A stretch of 64,000 nucleotides of DNA from Paenibacillus pectinilyticus. GTDB lineage: Bacteria; Bacillota; Bacilli; Paenibacillales; NBRC-103111. The position numbers and the translations under genes were made by a program. Positions 7,396 to 16,892 of the stretch are shown here, piece by piece. The stretch's first letter is position 1; every line of letters begins with the position of its first letter. The stretch is taken from positions 61,474 through 125,473 of the forward strand of contig NZ_LYPC01000020.1 of the NCBI RefSeq assembly GCF_001700435.1, read 5' to 3'. The notes under the pieces are model-generated. The model worked only from the letters and a program-made list of their open reading frames with translations, did not search any database and was not told the origin of the DNA.

Positions 7396-9402
7396 GTGGG
7401 AGCAAATGTTGGAATACCCAGCTCCGAGGATTTGTTTCTGCTTCATGAAGGATCCCTGTTCCACAGTTATCGTATCTTAGGGGCACATGTTAGCAAAGAA
7501 AAAGGGCATGAAGGCGTACGTTTCGCCGTATGGGCACCGCATGCCAAAGATGTTTATGTTCTTGGCGATTTCAATGAATGGCAAACGGGCGAACATGCAA
7601 TGAAGAAGATTAGTACGCTAGGCCTCTGGATGATATTCATTCCGGAAGCGAGTGAAGGCGACTATTACAAGTACGAAATCCATAGCCAAACGGGTCAAAT
7701 TTTGTTAAAAGCAGATCCATATGCCTTCTATTCAGAGTTGCGTCCTGGTACGGCATCGCGTGTTGTCGATTTGCATGGGTATGCGTGGCAGGATCAGGCT
7801 TGGCAACAGAAGAAGAAAGAAACGCCAGCTTACAATAAGCCGCTTTCCATTTATGAAGTTCATCTGGGGACTTGGCGTAAAAAGGATCGAGCAAGCGAAG
7901 AATTGTACACGTATCAACAATTAGCGGATGAATTAGTCGACTATGCTGTCGACATGGGCTACACCCATATCGAGGTCATGCCGTTAGCGGAGCACCCATT
8001 TGACCGGTCTTGGGGCTACCAAGCCACGGGGTATTACTCCGTAACGAGCCGTCATGGGGAGCCAAAGGATTTCATGCGATTCGTAGATCGCTGTCATCAG
8101 CAAGGTATCGGCGTCATCATGGATTGGGTGCCAGGCCATTTTTGCAAAGACAGTCATGGACTTCGCATGTTTGATGGAAAACCGTTATATGAATATGAGG
8201 ACCCTCGCAAAGCAGAGAAGCTGGAGTGGGGAACACTGACCTTCGACTTCGGCAGACCAGAGGTGCAAAGCTTTTTAATCTCAAATGCCGTATTTTGGAT
8301 GGACATGTATCATATGGATGGCATACGCGTGGATGCTGTCGCCTCCATGCTGCATCTTAATTTCGGCAGATGGAACGAAGCGCCTATCCGCAACCAACTT
8401 GGCGGTGAGGAGAATTTGGAAGCTGTTGCTTTCATCCGCAAGCTGAATCAAGTGGTCTTCTCCTATTTTCCAGATGCGCTGATGATGGCCGAAGATTCAA
8501 CAGACTGGCCGCTGGTAACAGCTCCTGTCCACGAAGGCGGGCTGGGCTTTAACTACAAGTGGAATATGGGCTGGATGAACGATATGCTCAAGTACATGAA
8601 GCTGGATCCGATCCACCGCAGGTACAATCACAAGCTGATTACCTTCTCGTTCATGTACGCCTGGAGTGAGAATTATGTGCTTCCGTTATCGCATGATGAG
8701 GTTGTGCATGGCAAACGATCACTCCTCCATAAAATGCCAGGTGACTATTGGCAGAAATTTGCTAATCTAAGAGTATTATATGGTTACATGTCAGGGCATC
8801 CAGGTAAAAAACTGCTCTTCATGGGCAGTGAATTCGGTCAGTTTGATGAATGGAAAGATATGGAAGAACTGGACTGGTTTCTGTTAGAAGATTATGAGAA
8901 GCATGTTCAGATGCATCATTATGTGAAGTCGCTTAATCATTTTTATTTAAATGAACCAGCGCTATGGCAGCTGGATCATGATCCAGCTGGCTTTGCATGG
9001 ATTAATCCCCATGACGAGAGCCAAAGTGTTGTCACGTATTTACGCAAAGGGAATTTGCCGGAGGATGAACTTATTCTCGTGTGTAATTTTACACCTGTCG
9101 TTCATCCGGATTATCGGATCGGCGTTCCAAAATTAGGGGTTTATGAAGTTGTTTTCAATAGTGATGCTGCCGAGTTCGGTGGTTCAGGGCAGGGGAATTC
9201 GCTGCCAATCACCAGTGTTGTTACGTCCATGCATGGCCAGCCCTATACCTTAGCTCTATGTATTCCGCCGCTTGCGGCTGTCTATATCAAGTGTGTGAGT
9301 GAATTCCAAACAGAGATTGACGAAGTTGAAGGGGGAAATCAAATATGCGCAGTAAAGAATGTGTTGCCATGCTCCTCGCTGGAGGAGAAGGGCGTCGATT
9401 AG
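7396..9402 (+). CDS. glgB: 1,4-alpha-glucan branching enzyme
   Basis: A 668-residue GH13 enzyme: CBM48 N domain ([20 protein letters not shown]), catalytic barrel, and C-terminal beta domain. The nucleophile is Asp313 (GIRVDAV), the acid/base Glu366 (MMAEDST), and the transition-state residues His433-Asp434 lie in LSHDEV. It makes alpha-1,6 branches in glycogen. The GTG start lies 5 bases after AAGGGGGG. It is the first gene of glgBCDA. The last 58 bases overlap glgC in another frame, giving a short C-terminal tail ([11 protein letters not shown]) not typical of the family. Confidence 0.95.
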   Translation: MGANVGIPSSEDLFLLHEGSLFHSYRILGAHVSKEKGHEGVRFAVWAPHAKDVYVLGDFNEWQTGEHAMKKISTLGLWMIFIPEASEGDYYKYEIHSQTGQILLKADPYAFYSELRPGTASRVVDLHGYAWQDQAWQQKKKETPAYNKPLSIYEVHLGTWRKKDRASEELYTYQQLADELVDYAVDMGYTHIEVMPLAEHPFDRSWGYQATGYYSVTSRHGEPKDFMRFVDRCHQQGIGVIMDWVPGHFCKDSHGLRMFDGKPLYEYEDPRKAEKLEWGTLTFDFGRPEVQSFLISNAVFWMDMYHMDGIRVDAVASMLHLNFGRWNEAPIRNQLGGEENLEAVAFIRKLNQVVFSYFPDALMMAEDSTDWPLVTAPVHEGGLGFNYKWNMGWMNDMLKYMKLDPIHRRYNHKLITFSFMYAWSENYVLPLSHDEVVHGKRSLLHKMPGDYWQKFANLRVLYGYMSGHPGKKLLFMGSEFGQFDEWKDMEELDWFLLEDYEKHVQMHHYVKSLNHFYLNEPALWQLDHDPAGFAWINPHDESQSVVTYLRKGNLPEDELILVCNFTPVVHPDYRIGVPKLGVYEVVFNSDAAEFGGSGQGNSLPITSVVTSMHGQPYTLALCIPPLAAVYIKCVSEFQTEIDEVEGGNQICAVKNVLPCSSLEEKGVD

Positions 9403-10493
9403 GCGTACTAACGAATAATTTAGCCAAGCCTGCTGTTCATTTCGGCGGCAAATATCGCATTATTGATTTTACTCTCAGCAATTGTACGAATTCAGGGATT
9501 GATACTGTAGGTGTTCTTACGCAATATCAGCCACTCGTGCTTAATACGTACATCGGAATTGGAAGCTCTTGGGATCTTGACCGTAAATATGGTGGTGTAA
9601 CTGTGCTGCCACCGTTCATGGAACAAAAAGGCGGCGACTGGTACAAAGGGACCGCAAATGCGATCTATCGCAACATTGGATTTATCGAGCAATATGATCC
9701 GGAATATGTCTTGGTCATCTCGGGTGACCATATTTATAAAATGGATTACGACCTCATGCTGGCCTATCACAAAGAGAAAAAAGCGGATGCTACGATCGCG
9801 GTTATCGAAGTGAAATGGGAAGAAACAAGCCGTTTCGGCATTATGAGCGTAAACGATAAGCAAGAAATTACCGAATTCGCAGAAAAGCCGAAGGAAGCTA
9901 ATTCCAACCTGGCTTCGATGGGGATCTACATTTTCAACTGGAAAGCATTGAAATCCTATTTGCTGGAAGATGAGGCGAATCCGGAGTCGAGTAAAGATTT
10001 CGGTAAAGATATCATTCCGATGATGCTGAAGGATGAAGCGAGAATGTTTGCTTATCCATTCCAAGGCTATTGGAAGGACGTCGGTACGATTGATAGCCTA
10101 TGGGAAGCGAATATGGACCTTTTGGATGATAATAATGAACTTAACTTAAATGATAAAGACTGGCGTGTGTATTCTCAGAATCCGTACCAGCCTGCTCAAT
10201 ATGTAGCACCTACAGCGAATATCAAACGTTCTTTGGTCAATGAGGGCTGTGCGATATTCGGCGATGTTGATCATTCCGTCCTTTTCTTCGGTGTTCAAGT
10301 TGGCGAGGGCAGTCAAATTACGGATTCCGTCATCATGCCAAATGCGAAGATTGGGAATAACGTCACAATTACTAAAGCTATTATTGGTGAAAATACAGTC
10401 GTTGAAGATGGCGCAGTTGTCGATGGGCATGGTGAAATTATTCTTATCGGTGGGAATGAACGGGTAACAGGCAATGCTAATCAGAAGGGATGA
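9345..10493 (+). CDS. glgC: glucose-1-phosphate adenylyltransferase
   Basis: A 382-residue ADP-glucose pyrophosphorylase catalytic subunit with the nucleotide loop [14 protein letters not shown], substrate segments [12 protein letters not shown] and [11 protein letters not shown], and a left-handed beta-helix C terminus. It makes ADP-glucose from ATP and glucose-1-phosphate for glycogen. The ATG start has GAAGGGGG 8 bases upstream inside the end of glgB, so translation is probably coupled. The Bacillus enzyme is a GlgC-GlgD heteromer, and glgD follows after 6 bases. Confidence 0.95.
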   Translation: MRSKECVAMLLAGGEGRRLGVLTNNLAKPAVHFGGKYRIIDFTLSNCTNSGIDTVGVLTQYQPLVLNTYIGIGSSWDLDRKYGGVTVLPPFMEQKGGDWYKGTANAIYRNIGFIEQYDPEYVLVISGDHIYKMDYDLMLAYHKEKKADATIAVIEVKWEETSRFGIMSVNDKQEITEFAEKPKEANSNLASMGIYIFNWKALKSYLLEDEANPESSKDFGKDIIPMMLKDEARMFAYPFQGYWKDVGTIDSLWEANMDLLDDNNELNLNDKDWRVYSQNPYQPAQYVAPTANIKRSLVNEGCAIFGDVDHSVLFFGVQVGEGSQITDSVIMPNAKIGNNVTITKAIIGENTVVEDGAVVDGHGEIILIGGNERVTGNANQKG

Positions 10494-10499
10494 TGTCAG

Positions 10500-11609
10500 A
10501 TGAAACACGTGATGGGAGTCATTAATTTAGTCAATGAACCGGATGATTTGGAGGAACTGACTTACTTCCGCTGCCCGGCATCAGTACCTTTTGGCGGTCG
10601 TTATCGGTTAATCGATTTTTCCTTATCGAACATGGTGAATTCTGGCATTGATAATGTGGCCGTGTTCACACAGCACAAGTATCGTTCATTAATGGATCAT
10701 TTGGGTTCTGGAAAAGAATGGGATTTAGACCGCAAGCGCGGTGGACTTTTCGTACTTCCTTCCGTACTAAATGAGCCTACTGGAATCTCACGCGGCGATT
10801 TGTATCAATTCTATAGCCATCGTGACTATTTCTATCGCGGTAAAGAAGAGTTCGTCATAATTTCCCGCTCTCATATGGTCTGCAATTTGGATTTACGCGA
10901 TGCCGTACGTTATCACGAAGATATGCAAGCGGATATTACCGTGATTTACAAGCAAACGGATGAAGAAGTTCATGGCAAATTCCGCCGCATGGCTGTCAAA
11001 GATACAGGTCAAGTGACGTTGATGGAAGATCAAAATGGCAGATTGCGTACGAATAACATTTCGATGGAAATGTACATTATGAGCAAAGCGCTCCTTCTCG
11101 ATATGGTGGAGTCCTGTCTAGCTCAGGGCTACGATAATCTGGTGCGTGATGGCATTATGAAAAATATTGATAAATTGAGCGTATATGGCTACAAATTTGA
11201 AGGCCATTTGGGTATCGTGAACTCAATCCAAGGCTATTACAAGCACAGCATGCAACTACTGAATCCAGCTATTTGGCGGGAGTTGTTCTTCCAGAAGAAC
11301 CTGATTTTCACCAAGGTTAAGGATGAACCGCCTGCGAAATATCTAGAATCAGCCGCTGCCAAGAATGCGCTTATCGCGAATGGCTGCCAGATCGAAGGCA
11401 AAGTGGAGAACAGTATCCTGTTCCGCGGTGTGAAAATTCGCAAAGGCGCCTACGTGAAAAATAGTATCATTCTGCAAAACTGCGAGATTGAGGAGAACGT
11501 AATTATCGAGAATGCGATTCTTGATAAAGATGTCTTCATCAGCCGAGGCCGTGTCTTAACAGGCGACAATAAAGCGCCTTTCATTGCAGCGAAAACCAAA
11601 GTGATCTAA
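10500..11609 (+). CDS. glgD: glucose-1-phosphate adenylyltransferase regulatory subunit
   Basis: A 369-residue GlgC paralogue. The start (VINLVNEPDDLEELTYFRCPASVPFGGRYR) lacks the GGxGxRL nucleotide loop of GlgC, as is normal for GlgD, which modulates GlgC rather than catalysing by itself. The remaining fold markers are present (SLSNMVNSGIDNVAVFTQ, GSGKEWDLDRKRGG, and the C-terminal hexapeptide repeats). The ribosome site overlaps the end of glgC, so translation is likely coupled. It lies between glgC and glgA as in Bacillus subtilis. Confidence 0.93.
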   Translation: MKHVMGVINLVNEPDDLEELTYFRCPASVPFGGRYRLIDFSLSNMVNSGIDNVAVFTQHKYRSLMDHLGSGKEWDLDRKRGGLFVLPSVLNEPTGISRGDLYQFYSHRDYFYRGKEEFVIISRSHMVCNLDLRDAVRYHEDMQADITVIYKQTDEEVHGKFRRMAVKDTGQVTLMEDQNGRLRTNNISMEMYIMSKALLLDMVESCLAQGYDNLVRDGIMKNIDKLSVYGYKFEGHLGIVNSIQGYYKHSMQLLNPAIWRELFFQKNLIFTKVKDEPPAKYLESAAAKNALIANGCQIEGKVENSILFRGVKIRKGAYVKNSIILQNCEIEENVIIENAILDKDVFISRGRVLTGDNKAPFIAAKTKVI

Positions 11610-11654
11610 TGGTTCGTTAGCTCCGTGGACCACCAAAGTTGGAGGAGTGGCTAG

Positions 11655-13085
11655 ATGAAAATACTGTTCGCGGCTTCGGAGGCCGTGCCTTTTATAAAGA
11701 CAGGCGGACTCGCTGATGTGATCGGTTCCTTACCAAAGGAGCTGACGCGTCAGGGATTGGACGTTCGAGTTATTTTACCGAAATATGGAGATATTCCGGC
11801 TAAGTACAAAGATGAAATGACGCATGTCGCAGCATTTGATGTGTATCTCGGCTGGCGGAAGCAATACATCGGGATTGATACGCTGGTGATGGACGGGGTG
11901 ACGTTTTATTTCGTCGATAATGAATTTTACTACAAACGGCCTGGGATTTATGGCTATGGGGATGAAGCGGAGCGATTCGGCTTCTTCTGTCGAGGCGTGC
12001 TCGAAGCGCTGCCTCAGCTCGAATTCCAGCCTGATGTGATTCATTGCCACGATTGGCAAGCAGGGATGATACCTGTTTTGTTGAAGGCGCATTATCAACA
12101 GCTCCCTTTCTACAGTGGGATCAAAACGATGACGACGGTGCATAACCTGAAATACCAAGGTGTGTTTGGCCAAGAAGTTTTCAAAGATTTGTTTGGATTG
12201 TCGGATGATCATTTTTCAGGAACTGCACTTGAGCTGCACGGTGGTGCAAGCTTTCTGAAGGGCGGGCTCTTGTATTCGGATCAGATTACGACGGTAAGTC
12301 AGACGTATGCCGAAGAAATTCAGACACCGTACTACGGTGAGTTCCTGGACAGCCTGCTGCGTCATCGCAAAGATCAATTAACAGGTATCGTGAATGGGAT
12401 TGATTACGATGTTTTTGATCCGATGACAGATCCAAATCTGGTTGTGAATTACCGGGATTCCTTGCCGAAGAAGCAGTTGAATAAAACAGCGCTCCAGGAG
12501 CGCCTAGGACTTCCTGTGGATGGCGATATTCCAATGATTGTATTGGTGACTCGTTTTGTTCAGCAGAAGGGATTAGACCTCATCCAGCATGTGCTGAGAG
12601 AGATATTGGCTCTGGACATCCAACTTGTCGTACTAGGGACAGGTGAACCTGCGTATGAGCAAATGTTCCGAAATGCGGCGCTAACGCATCCTACGAAAGT
12701 ATCAGCGCATATTTATTTTGATGAGGGATTAGCTCACCAATTTTATGCGGCTTCAGATTTATTCTTAATGCCTTCGCAGTTCGAACCTTGTGGGATTGGG
12801 CAATTGATCGCTCTTCGCTATCGATCTGTCCCGATCGTACGCGAGACAGGTGGTTTAAAGGATACGGTGCAGCCGTATAACGAGTTTACAGGAGAAGGTA
12901 CAGGCTTCTCGTTCACGCATTATAACGCACACGATATGCTGCACAGCATCCGGCGCGCGGTTTTCTTTTACAAGAATGATCGGGAAAGCTGGTTGAAAAT
13001 TCAGCAGAATATGAAAAAAGGTGACTTCAGCTGGCGGAAATCCGCACAGCAATACATCACACTTTACAAGGAAATGACCACATAA
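11655..13085 (+). CDS. glgA: glycogen synthase (ADP-glucose)
   Basis: A 476-residue GT5 enzyme with the N-terminal loop FIKTGGLADVIGSLP, which binds ADP-glucose, and the C-terminal catalytic segments TRFVQQKGLDL and SQFEPCGIGQLIALRY. It extends alpha-1,4-glucan chains. The ATG follows GGAGGAGTGGCTAG. It is the last gene of the cluster: the B. subtilis operon continues with glgP (phosphorylase), but here a terminator follows directly, so degradation must be encoded elsewhere. Confidence 0.95.
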   Translation: MKILFAASEAVPFIKTGGLADVIGSLPKELTRQGLDVRVILPKYGDIPAKYKDEMTHVAAFDVYLGWRKQYIGIDTLVMDGVTFYFVDNEFYYKRPGIYGYGDEAERFGFFCRGVLEALPQLEFQPDVIHCHDWQAGMIPVLLKAHYQQLPFYSGIKTMTTVHNLKYQGVFGQEVFKDLFGLSDDHFSGTALELHGGASFLKGGLLYSDQITTVSQTYAEEIQTPYYGEFLDSLLRHRKDQLTGIVNGIDYDVFDPMTDPNLVVNYRDSLPKKQLNKTALQERLGLPVDGDIPMIVLVTRFVQQKGLDLIQHVLREILALDIQLVVLGTGEPAYEQMFRNAALTHPTKVSAHIYFDEGLAHQFYAASDLFLMPSQFEPCGIGQLIALRYRSVPIVRETGGLKDTVQPYNEFTGEGTGFSFTHYNAHDMLHSIRRAVFFYKNDRESWLKIQQNMKKGDFSWRKSAQQYITLYKEMTT

Positions 13086-13098
13086 AGGGTTGCGAAGG

Positions 13099-13131
13099 AC
13101 CTCCTGATTCGAAAGAATGAGGAGGTTTTTT
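13099..13131 (+). terminator. terminator after glgA
   Basis: A 12-bp stem with one mismatch, ACCTCCTGATTC and GAATGAGGAGGT, closes on a GAAA loop (13111-13114) and is followed by TTTTT. It ends the glgBCDA transcript. Confidence 0.85.
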
Positions 13132-13152
13132 CCGTATTTATGAAATTTCAGG

Positions 13153-13158
13153 TATAAT
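13153..13158 (+). promoter_or_regulatory. -10 element of cls promoter
   Basis: A perfect TATAAT lies 40 bases before the cls start and just after the glgA terminator. No good -35 is visible at 17 bases (TTCCGT), so only the -10 is supported. Confidence 0.5.
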
Positions 13159-13198
13159 AGATGGGCAGTTAGAGTTCAGAGGTTTGGAGTGATACGCA

Positions 13199-14659
13199 GT
13201 GGGTATGGATTGGGTCTCGCATTTCTTGACATTTGTTTTCGTCGTTAATATATTATTAGCCCTCACGGTCGTGTTCCTTGAGCGTCGGAATGTGGCCGCA
13301 ACGTGGTCATGGTTAATGGTGCTATTATTCATTCCTATTCTGGGGTTCCTCCTCTATGTGATGTTGGGACAGAATTTGAGTAGGCGGAAGTTGTACAAAT
13401 GGAATAAACGGATGCTGGAACGTGTCCAGAACGTGACGGCCGAGCAGCGATTACAGCTGATGGATGGCAGTTTTCCTTATCAGGATCCGATGGTAAGTGA
13501 GTATCGATACCTGATTTACTTGAATGTGGCGACGAATGATTCTGTATTGACGCAAGATAATGATGTTACCATTTTCACAGATGGGGTAGACAAGTTTGAT
13601 GATTTAATGACGCATCTTGAAGCTGCGAAGTCGCATATCCATATGCAATATTATATTGTGAAAAATGATACGCTCGGTAGGCGGATTATGGAGATCCTTA
13701 CGCAGAAGGCAGCAGAAGGGGTTACGGTGCGCTTTCTTTATGATGACATCGGCTCGCGTACGTTGAAGGATTCTTTCTTCCGAGAGTTCATCAAAGCTGG
13801 TGGGCAAAAAGCGGCATTCTTTCCTTCACGAATTCCCTTCCTGAACTATCGGGTCAATTATCGGAATCATCGTAAACTCGTTATTATTGATGGACAGATC
13901 GGCTATATTGGTGGATTTAATATCGGGAATGAGTATTTGGGTTTAGACCCGAAGTTTGGCCATTGGCGGGATACACATCTCCGATTGAAGGGGAGTGTAG
14001 TACTTGCTTTACAGAACCGGTTTGTCCTAGATTGGAATTTGGCATCAGCAACACCTATGGAAGTGGTGAGTCATTACTTTCCGCTAGTTAAAGAGAAGGA
14101 TGTGCAAGGACAAGTCCCCATGCAAATTGTGGCGAGCGGGCCGAATGAGACATGGCCGCATTTTGTCTATACGTTTTTGAAGCTCATTCATATGGCCAAA
14201 AACCGCATATTGCTGCAAACGCCGTATTTTATCCCAGAAGAGAGTATGCTGAATGCCTTAAGGGTGGCTGCACTGTCCGGGATTGATGTGCGGATTATGA
14301 TTCCTTTGAAAGCTGATCATTTATTTGTACACTGGGCTTCTTTATACTATGTAGGTGAGTTGCTTCGAGCAGGTGTGAAATGCTATCTCTATGATTACGG
14401 TTTTCTACATGCCAAAACAATCATTGTGGACGGTAAAGTGGCTTCGGTGGGAACCGCGAATTTCGATATTCGCAGTTTGCGGCTTAATTTTGAGACAAAT
14501 GCGCTAATGTTCCATGAGGAGACGGCGAAGAAGCTGGAAAGTACCTTCTGGACAGATATGGAAGGCTGTATGGAGCTGACCCTGGAAGAGTATGAGAAAA
14601 GGTCACTGCGTATCCGGTTTTTGGAGTCGATCTCGAAGCTGATTTCACCGATTTTATGA
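13199..14659 (+). CDS. cls: cardiolipin synthase
   Basis: A 486-residue phospholipase-D-family membrane enzyme. It opens with two membrane helices (about residues 7-27 and 36-56) and carries two HKD motifs, NHRKLVIIDG (His224) and LHAKTIIVDG (His404). It condenses two phosphatidylglycerol molecules to cardiolipin and glycerol. The GTG start lies 9 bases after GGAG; ATG 13205 is too far from the site. It stands alone between two terminators with its own -10. Confidence 0.94.
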   Translation: MGMDWVSHFLTFVFVVNILLALTVVFLERRNVAATWSWLMVLLFIPILGFLLYVMLGQNLSRRKLYKWNKRMLERVQNVTAEQRLQLMDGSFPYQDPMVSEYRYLIYLNVATNDSVLTQDNDVTIFTDGVDKFDDLMTHLEAAKSHIHMQYYIVKNDTLGRRIMEILTQKAAEGVTVRFLYDDIGSRTLKDSFFREFIKAGGQKAAFFPSRIPFLNYRVNYRNHRKLVIIDGQIGYIGGFNIGNEYLGLDPKFGHWRDTHLRLKGSVVLALQNRFVLDWNLASATPMEVVSHYFPLVKEKDVQGQVPMQIVASGPNETWPHFVYTFLKLIHMAKNRILLQTPYFIPEESMLNALRVAALSGIDVRIMIPLKADHLFVHWASLYYVGELLRAGVKCYLYDYGFLHAKTIIVDGKVASVGTANFDIRSLRLNFETNALMFHEETAKKLESTFWTDMEGCMELTLEEYEKRSLRIRFLESISKLISPIL

Positions 14660-14709
14660 AAAAGGGATTGCGAAGCCTCACATGTGAGTGGGCTTGCAAT
14701 CCTTTTTTT
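14660..14709. terminator. bidirectional terminator between cls and the VOC gene
   Basis: An imperfect long stem (GGGATTGCGAAGCC against GGGCTTGCAATCC) around CTCACATGTGAG has a T-run on the plus side (CCTTTTTTT) and an A-run on the left, which becomes a T-run on the minus strand. It serves both convergent genes. Confidence 0.8.
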
Positions 14710-14729
14710 GGGTAATATTCGTTTAGAAA

Positions 14730-15158
14730 TTAATAAGGATTCGAACCATCTTCGTAGTTAAACTGCCAAAGAATGCCGAACTTATCTACGACTTGGCCAT
14801 ATTTTTTGCTCCAAGTGGTTTCTTGCAGTTCCATAGCAACGGTGCCGCCTACTTTTAGCTTGTGGAAAGCATTTTCAATTTCTTCCAAGTCAGCACTGAC
14901 AAGTGAAAGTGTGATGTTATTACCAACGGTGTAAGGCATGCCAGGGAATGTGTCTGAGAACATGATATCGCTGCCGCTAATTTTGAGTCGAGTGTGCATA
15001 ACACCATTTTTCGCTTCTTCTGGAAGCGGGTAATCCGGGTGTGCTGGCGCGTCGCCAAACGTCATGATTTTTGGAGCTGGCTGGTTAAATACTTCAGCAT
15101 AGAAAGTTACAACTTCGCGAGTGTTTCCAGGGAAATTTAAATAAGCATTAACTGACAT
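14730..15158 (-). CDS. VOC superfamily protein (PhnB-like)
   Basis: A 142-residue glyoxalase/bleomycin-resistance fold protein of the PhnB/YjdN type. It opens with SVNAYLNFPGNTREVVTFYAEVF and has KISGSDIMFSDTFPG, then ETTWSKKYGQVVDKFGILWQFNYE near the end. Members are small cytosolic proteins whose substrates are mostly unknown; the PhnB name does not imply a phosphonate role. ATG 15158 sits 7 bases after AGGAG; an upstream in-frame ATG lacks a site. It is a single gene, convergent with cls. Confidence 0.85.
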   Translation of the reverse strand: MSVNAYLNFPGNTREVVTFYAEVFNQPAPKIMTFGDAPAHPDYPLPEEAKNGVMHTRLKISGSDIMFSDTFPGMPYTVGNNITLSLVSADLEEIENAFHKLKVGGTVAMELQETTWSKKYGQVVDKFGILWQFNYEDGSNPY

Positions 15159-15327
15159 AGCCATTCTCCTCTTAGTGTGAAATTGGGACAATCCCCCTAT
15201 ATTCTACCATTATATGCTTTGAAAATCCAAGTTTGAGTATTGTAAATTTTGGGGGAGTAAATAGACAGGTTCTAAATGAATCAAGGTAAGACTAAATCAT
15301 GAAGCTCTCGCTTAGCTAAAGGATTAT

Positions 15328-15813
15328 TTACAAGGTTAAAAGCAAATTTAGAAGCTGTCTTCTTCCTTCTGGTGGCAAATCTTGAAGTACCTGTTCAGAG
15401 GCCAGACTCATGGCTGCACGTGCTTTGGTAATCAAGGCAGGAGCGATTTCCGTTAATTGAAGGAAGGTTGCACGGCGATCATCGGGGTCAGAAGTGCGAG
15501 TCAGCATCTTCTCCTGTTCGAGCGCATCAACAAATTGTGTGACTGTGCGGGCTTTGATTCCTAATTTCTGGGCTAGCTCGGACATCCGAATAGTGCCTGC
15601 TTCTTCAATGGCAATGAGAACACGTACGCGCGGCCCCGTCAAGTAGGCGGGGATGCCGAGCGAAGACAGATGATCTTCGAATTGGGTGTGAAGCCGATGA
15701 GTTGTGCGAATGAGCAGCTGTAAGACATCTCCAGCAGATGGGGGAGATGCAGCATGGCTGGAGGCTATATGGTCAGTTGATGGATCGGTATGGTTCGTAT
15801 GAGTTGGTTTCAT
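15328..15813 (-). CDS. MarR family transcriptional regulator (divergent from oxidoreductase)
   Basis: A MarR winged-helix regulator of about 161 residues. The N-terminal 28 residues are polar and His/Ser-rich; the DNA-binding part is SELAQKLGIKARTVTQFVDAL with the wing SDPDDRRATFLQLT. AAGGAGG precedes ATG 15813 by only 3 bases; the in-frame GTG 15828 overlaps that site. It is transcribed away from the quinone-oxidoreductase gene, with two near-identical palindromes between them, so it very likely represses both genes. Ligand unknown, perhaps an electrophile or quinone (inference from the partner). Confidence 0.87.
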   Translation of the reverse strand: MKPTHTNHTDPSTDHIASSHAASPPSAGDVLQLLIRTTHRLHTQFEDHLSSLGIPAYLTGPRVRVLIAIEEAGTIRMSELAQKLGIKARTVTQFVDALEQEKMLTRTSDPDDRRATFLQLTEIAPALITKARAAMSLASEQVLQDLPPEGRRQLLNLLLTL

Positions 15814-15840
15814 AGTCCTCCTTGACACTTGGAAAAATGC

Positions 15841-15889
15841 TGAGTATACTCATTATTAGTTGAATTAGTGAGTATACACAATATATATA
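15841..15889. promoter_or_regulatory. twin MarR operators in a divergent promoter region
   Basis: TGAGTATACTCA (15841-15852) is a perfect 12-bp palindrome. TGAGTATACACA (15869-15880) matches it at 10 of 12 positions, 28 bases away. The second lies between a -35-like TTGAAT (15860-15865) and an AT-rich -10 (TATATA near 15884) of the oxidoreductase gene; the first contains TATACT, a -10 for the MarR gene on the minus strand. Binding would shut both promoters. Confidence 0.65.
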
Positions 15890-15943
15890 GTATATCAGAA
15901 AAGAATAGGGTATGGAAATTGGGATGGAGGAGGCTTGGCTAAG

Positions 15944-16885
15944 ATGAATGAAATCGGTATGGGTACTTTGATGCAAGCAGTAAGGTATCATGAATTTGGT
16001 GAGGTTGATGTGTTGCACTTGGAGCATATTCCTGTTCCTCAGCCGCAGGCAGGGGAAGTGTTGATTCGTGTGTATGCAGCGGGCGTGCTTCCTGTTGATT
16101 GGAAAATACGAAGAGGTCTATTCCCAATGCCGGTGCAATTCCCGGTTATTCCAGGAACTGCGTTCTCAGGAGTCGTAGTTGGACTAGGCGAAGGTGTGTC
16201 CAAATGGCAGATTGGGGAGTCCGTGTTCGGGCGCAGTACAAAGGGAACTTATGCGGAGTATACGACCGCACCGGAGGATGTGATTGCTCGGAAGCCAGCT
16301 TCAATTACTCATGAAGAAGCGGCTACCTTGTCAGGCGGGGCCACCACTGCGTGGCGCGCAATTGTCTCGGAAGGCAACGTGCAGCCGAGAGAGCGGGTCT
16401 TGATCCACGGCGCCGCAGGCGGCGTAGGGTTGTTCGCCGTGCAATTCGCGAAAGGGATCGGCGCCGAGGTTATCGGTACCGCGGGAACTGCGAATGTGGC
16501 TTATGTGAAATCACTTGGTGCCGACCAAGTGATTGATTATACGGCCGAGCGATTCGAAGAGATCGTGAGGGATGTTGATTTGGTCCTTGATACGGTCGGC
16601 GGGGAGACATTAGCGCGAACATGGTCAGTTTTGAAACCAGGCGGGCGACTGGTGTCGATAGCGGGACAACCGCCAATGGAGAAAGCCAAGCAGGCAGGCA
16701 TCCAGGTAATTCGTCCTGGCGTCGCGACTAGCGGGGATTTAAAGGCGATAGCGGAGTTGATCGAGGCAGGCAAACTGACGATCAACATTGAGATGAGCTT
16801 CGCGCTAGCCGATGTGCGTCAAGCTCACGAGAAAAGTCAAACCGGCCATGGGCGGGGCCGGGTTGTGCTTCGGGTGCGGGACTAA
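15944..16885 (+). CDS. NAD(P)-dependent zinc-free alcohol dehydrogenase/quinone oxidoreductase
   Basis: A 313-residue medium-chain dehydrogenase/reductase of the quinone oxidoreductase class. It has a GroES-like N domain (VLIRVYAAGVLPVDWKIRRG) and the nucleotide-binding loop GAAGGVGLFAVQFAKGIGA. The zinc-ligand cysteines of classical ADHs are absent. It probably reduces quinones or alkenals with NADPH. ATG 15944 lies 10 bases after GGAGG; TTG 15935 is too close to it. It is controlled with the divergent MarR gene. GC content rises in the second half, and the 62-bp repeat array starts about 8 bases after its stop. Confidence 0.9.
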   Translation: MNEIGMGTLMQAVRYHEFGEVDVLHLEHIPVPQPQAGEVLIRVYAAGVLPVDWKIRRGLFPMPVQFPVIPGTAFSGVVVGLGEGVSKWQIGESVFGRSTKGTYAEYTTAPEDVIARKPASITHEEAATLSGGATTAWRAIVSEGNVQPRERVLIHGAAGGVGLFAVQFAKGIGAEVIGTAGTANVAYVKSLGADQVIDYTAERFEEIVRDVDLVLDTVGGETLARTWSVLKPGGRLVSIAGQPPMEKAKQAGIQVIRPGVATSGDLKAIAELIEAGKLTINIEMSFALADVRQAHEKSQTGHGRGRVVLRVRD

Positions 16886-16892
16886 GATGAAA

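Noticed and set aside
9492..10064. 190-aa antisense frame inside glgC
   Set aside because: Shadow of the conserved enzyme; no start signal and no recognisable motif.
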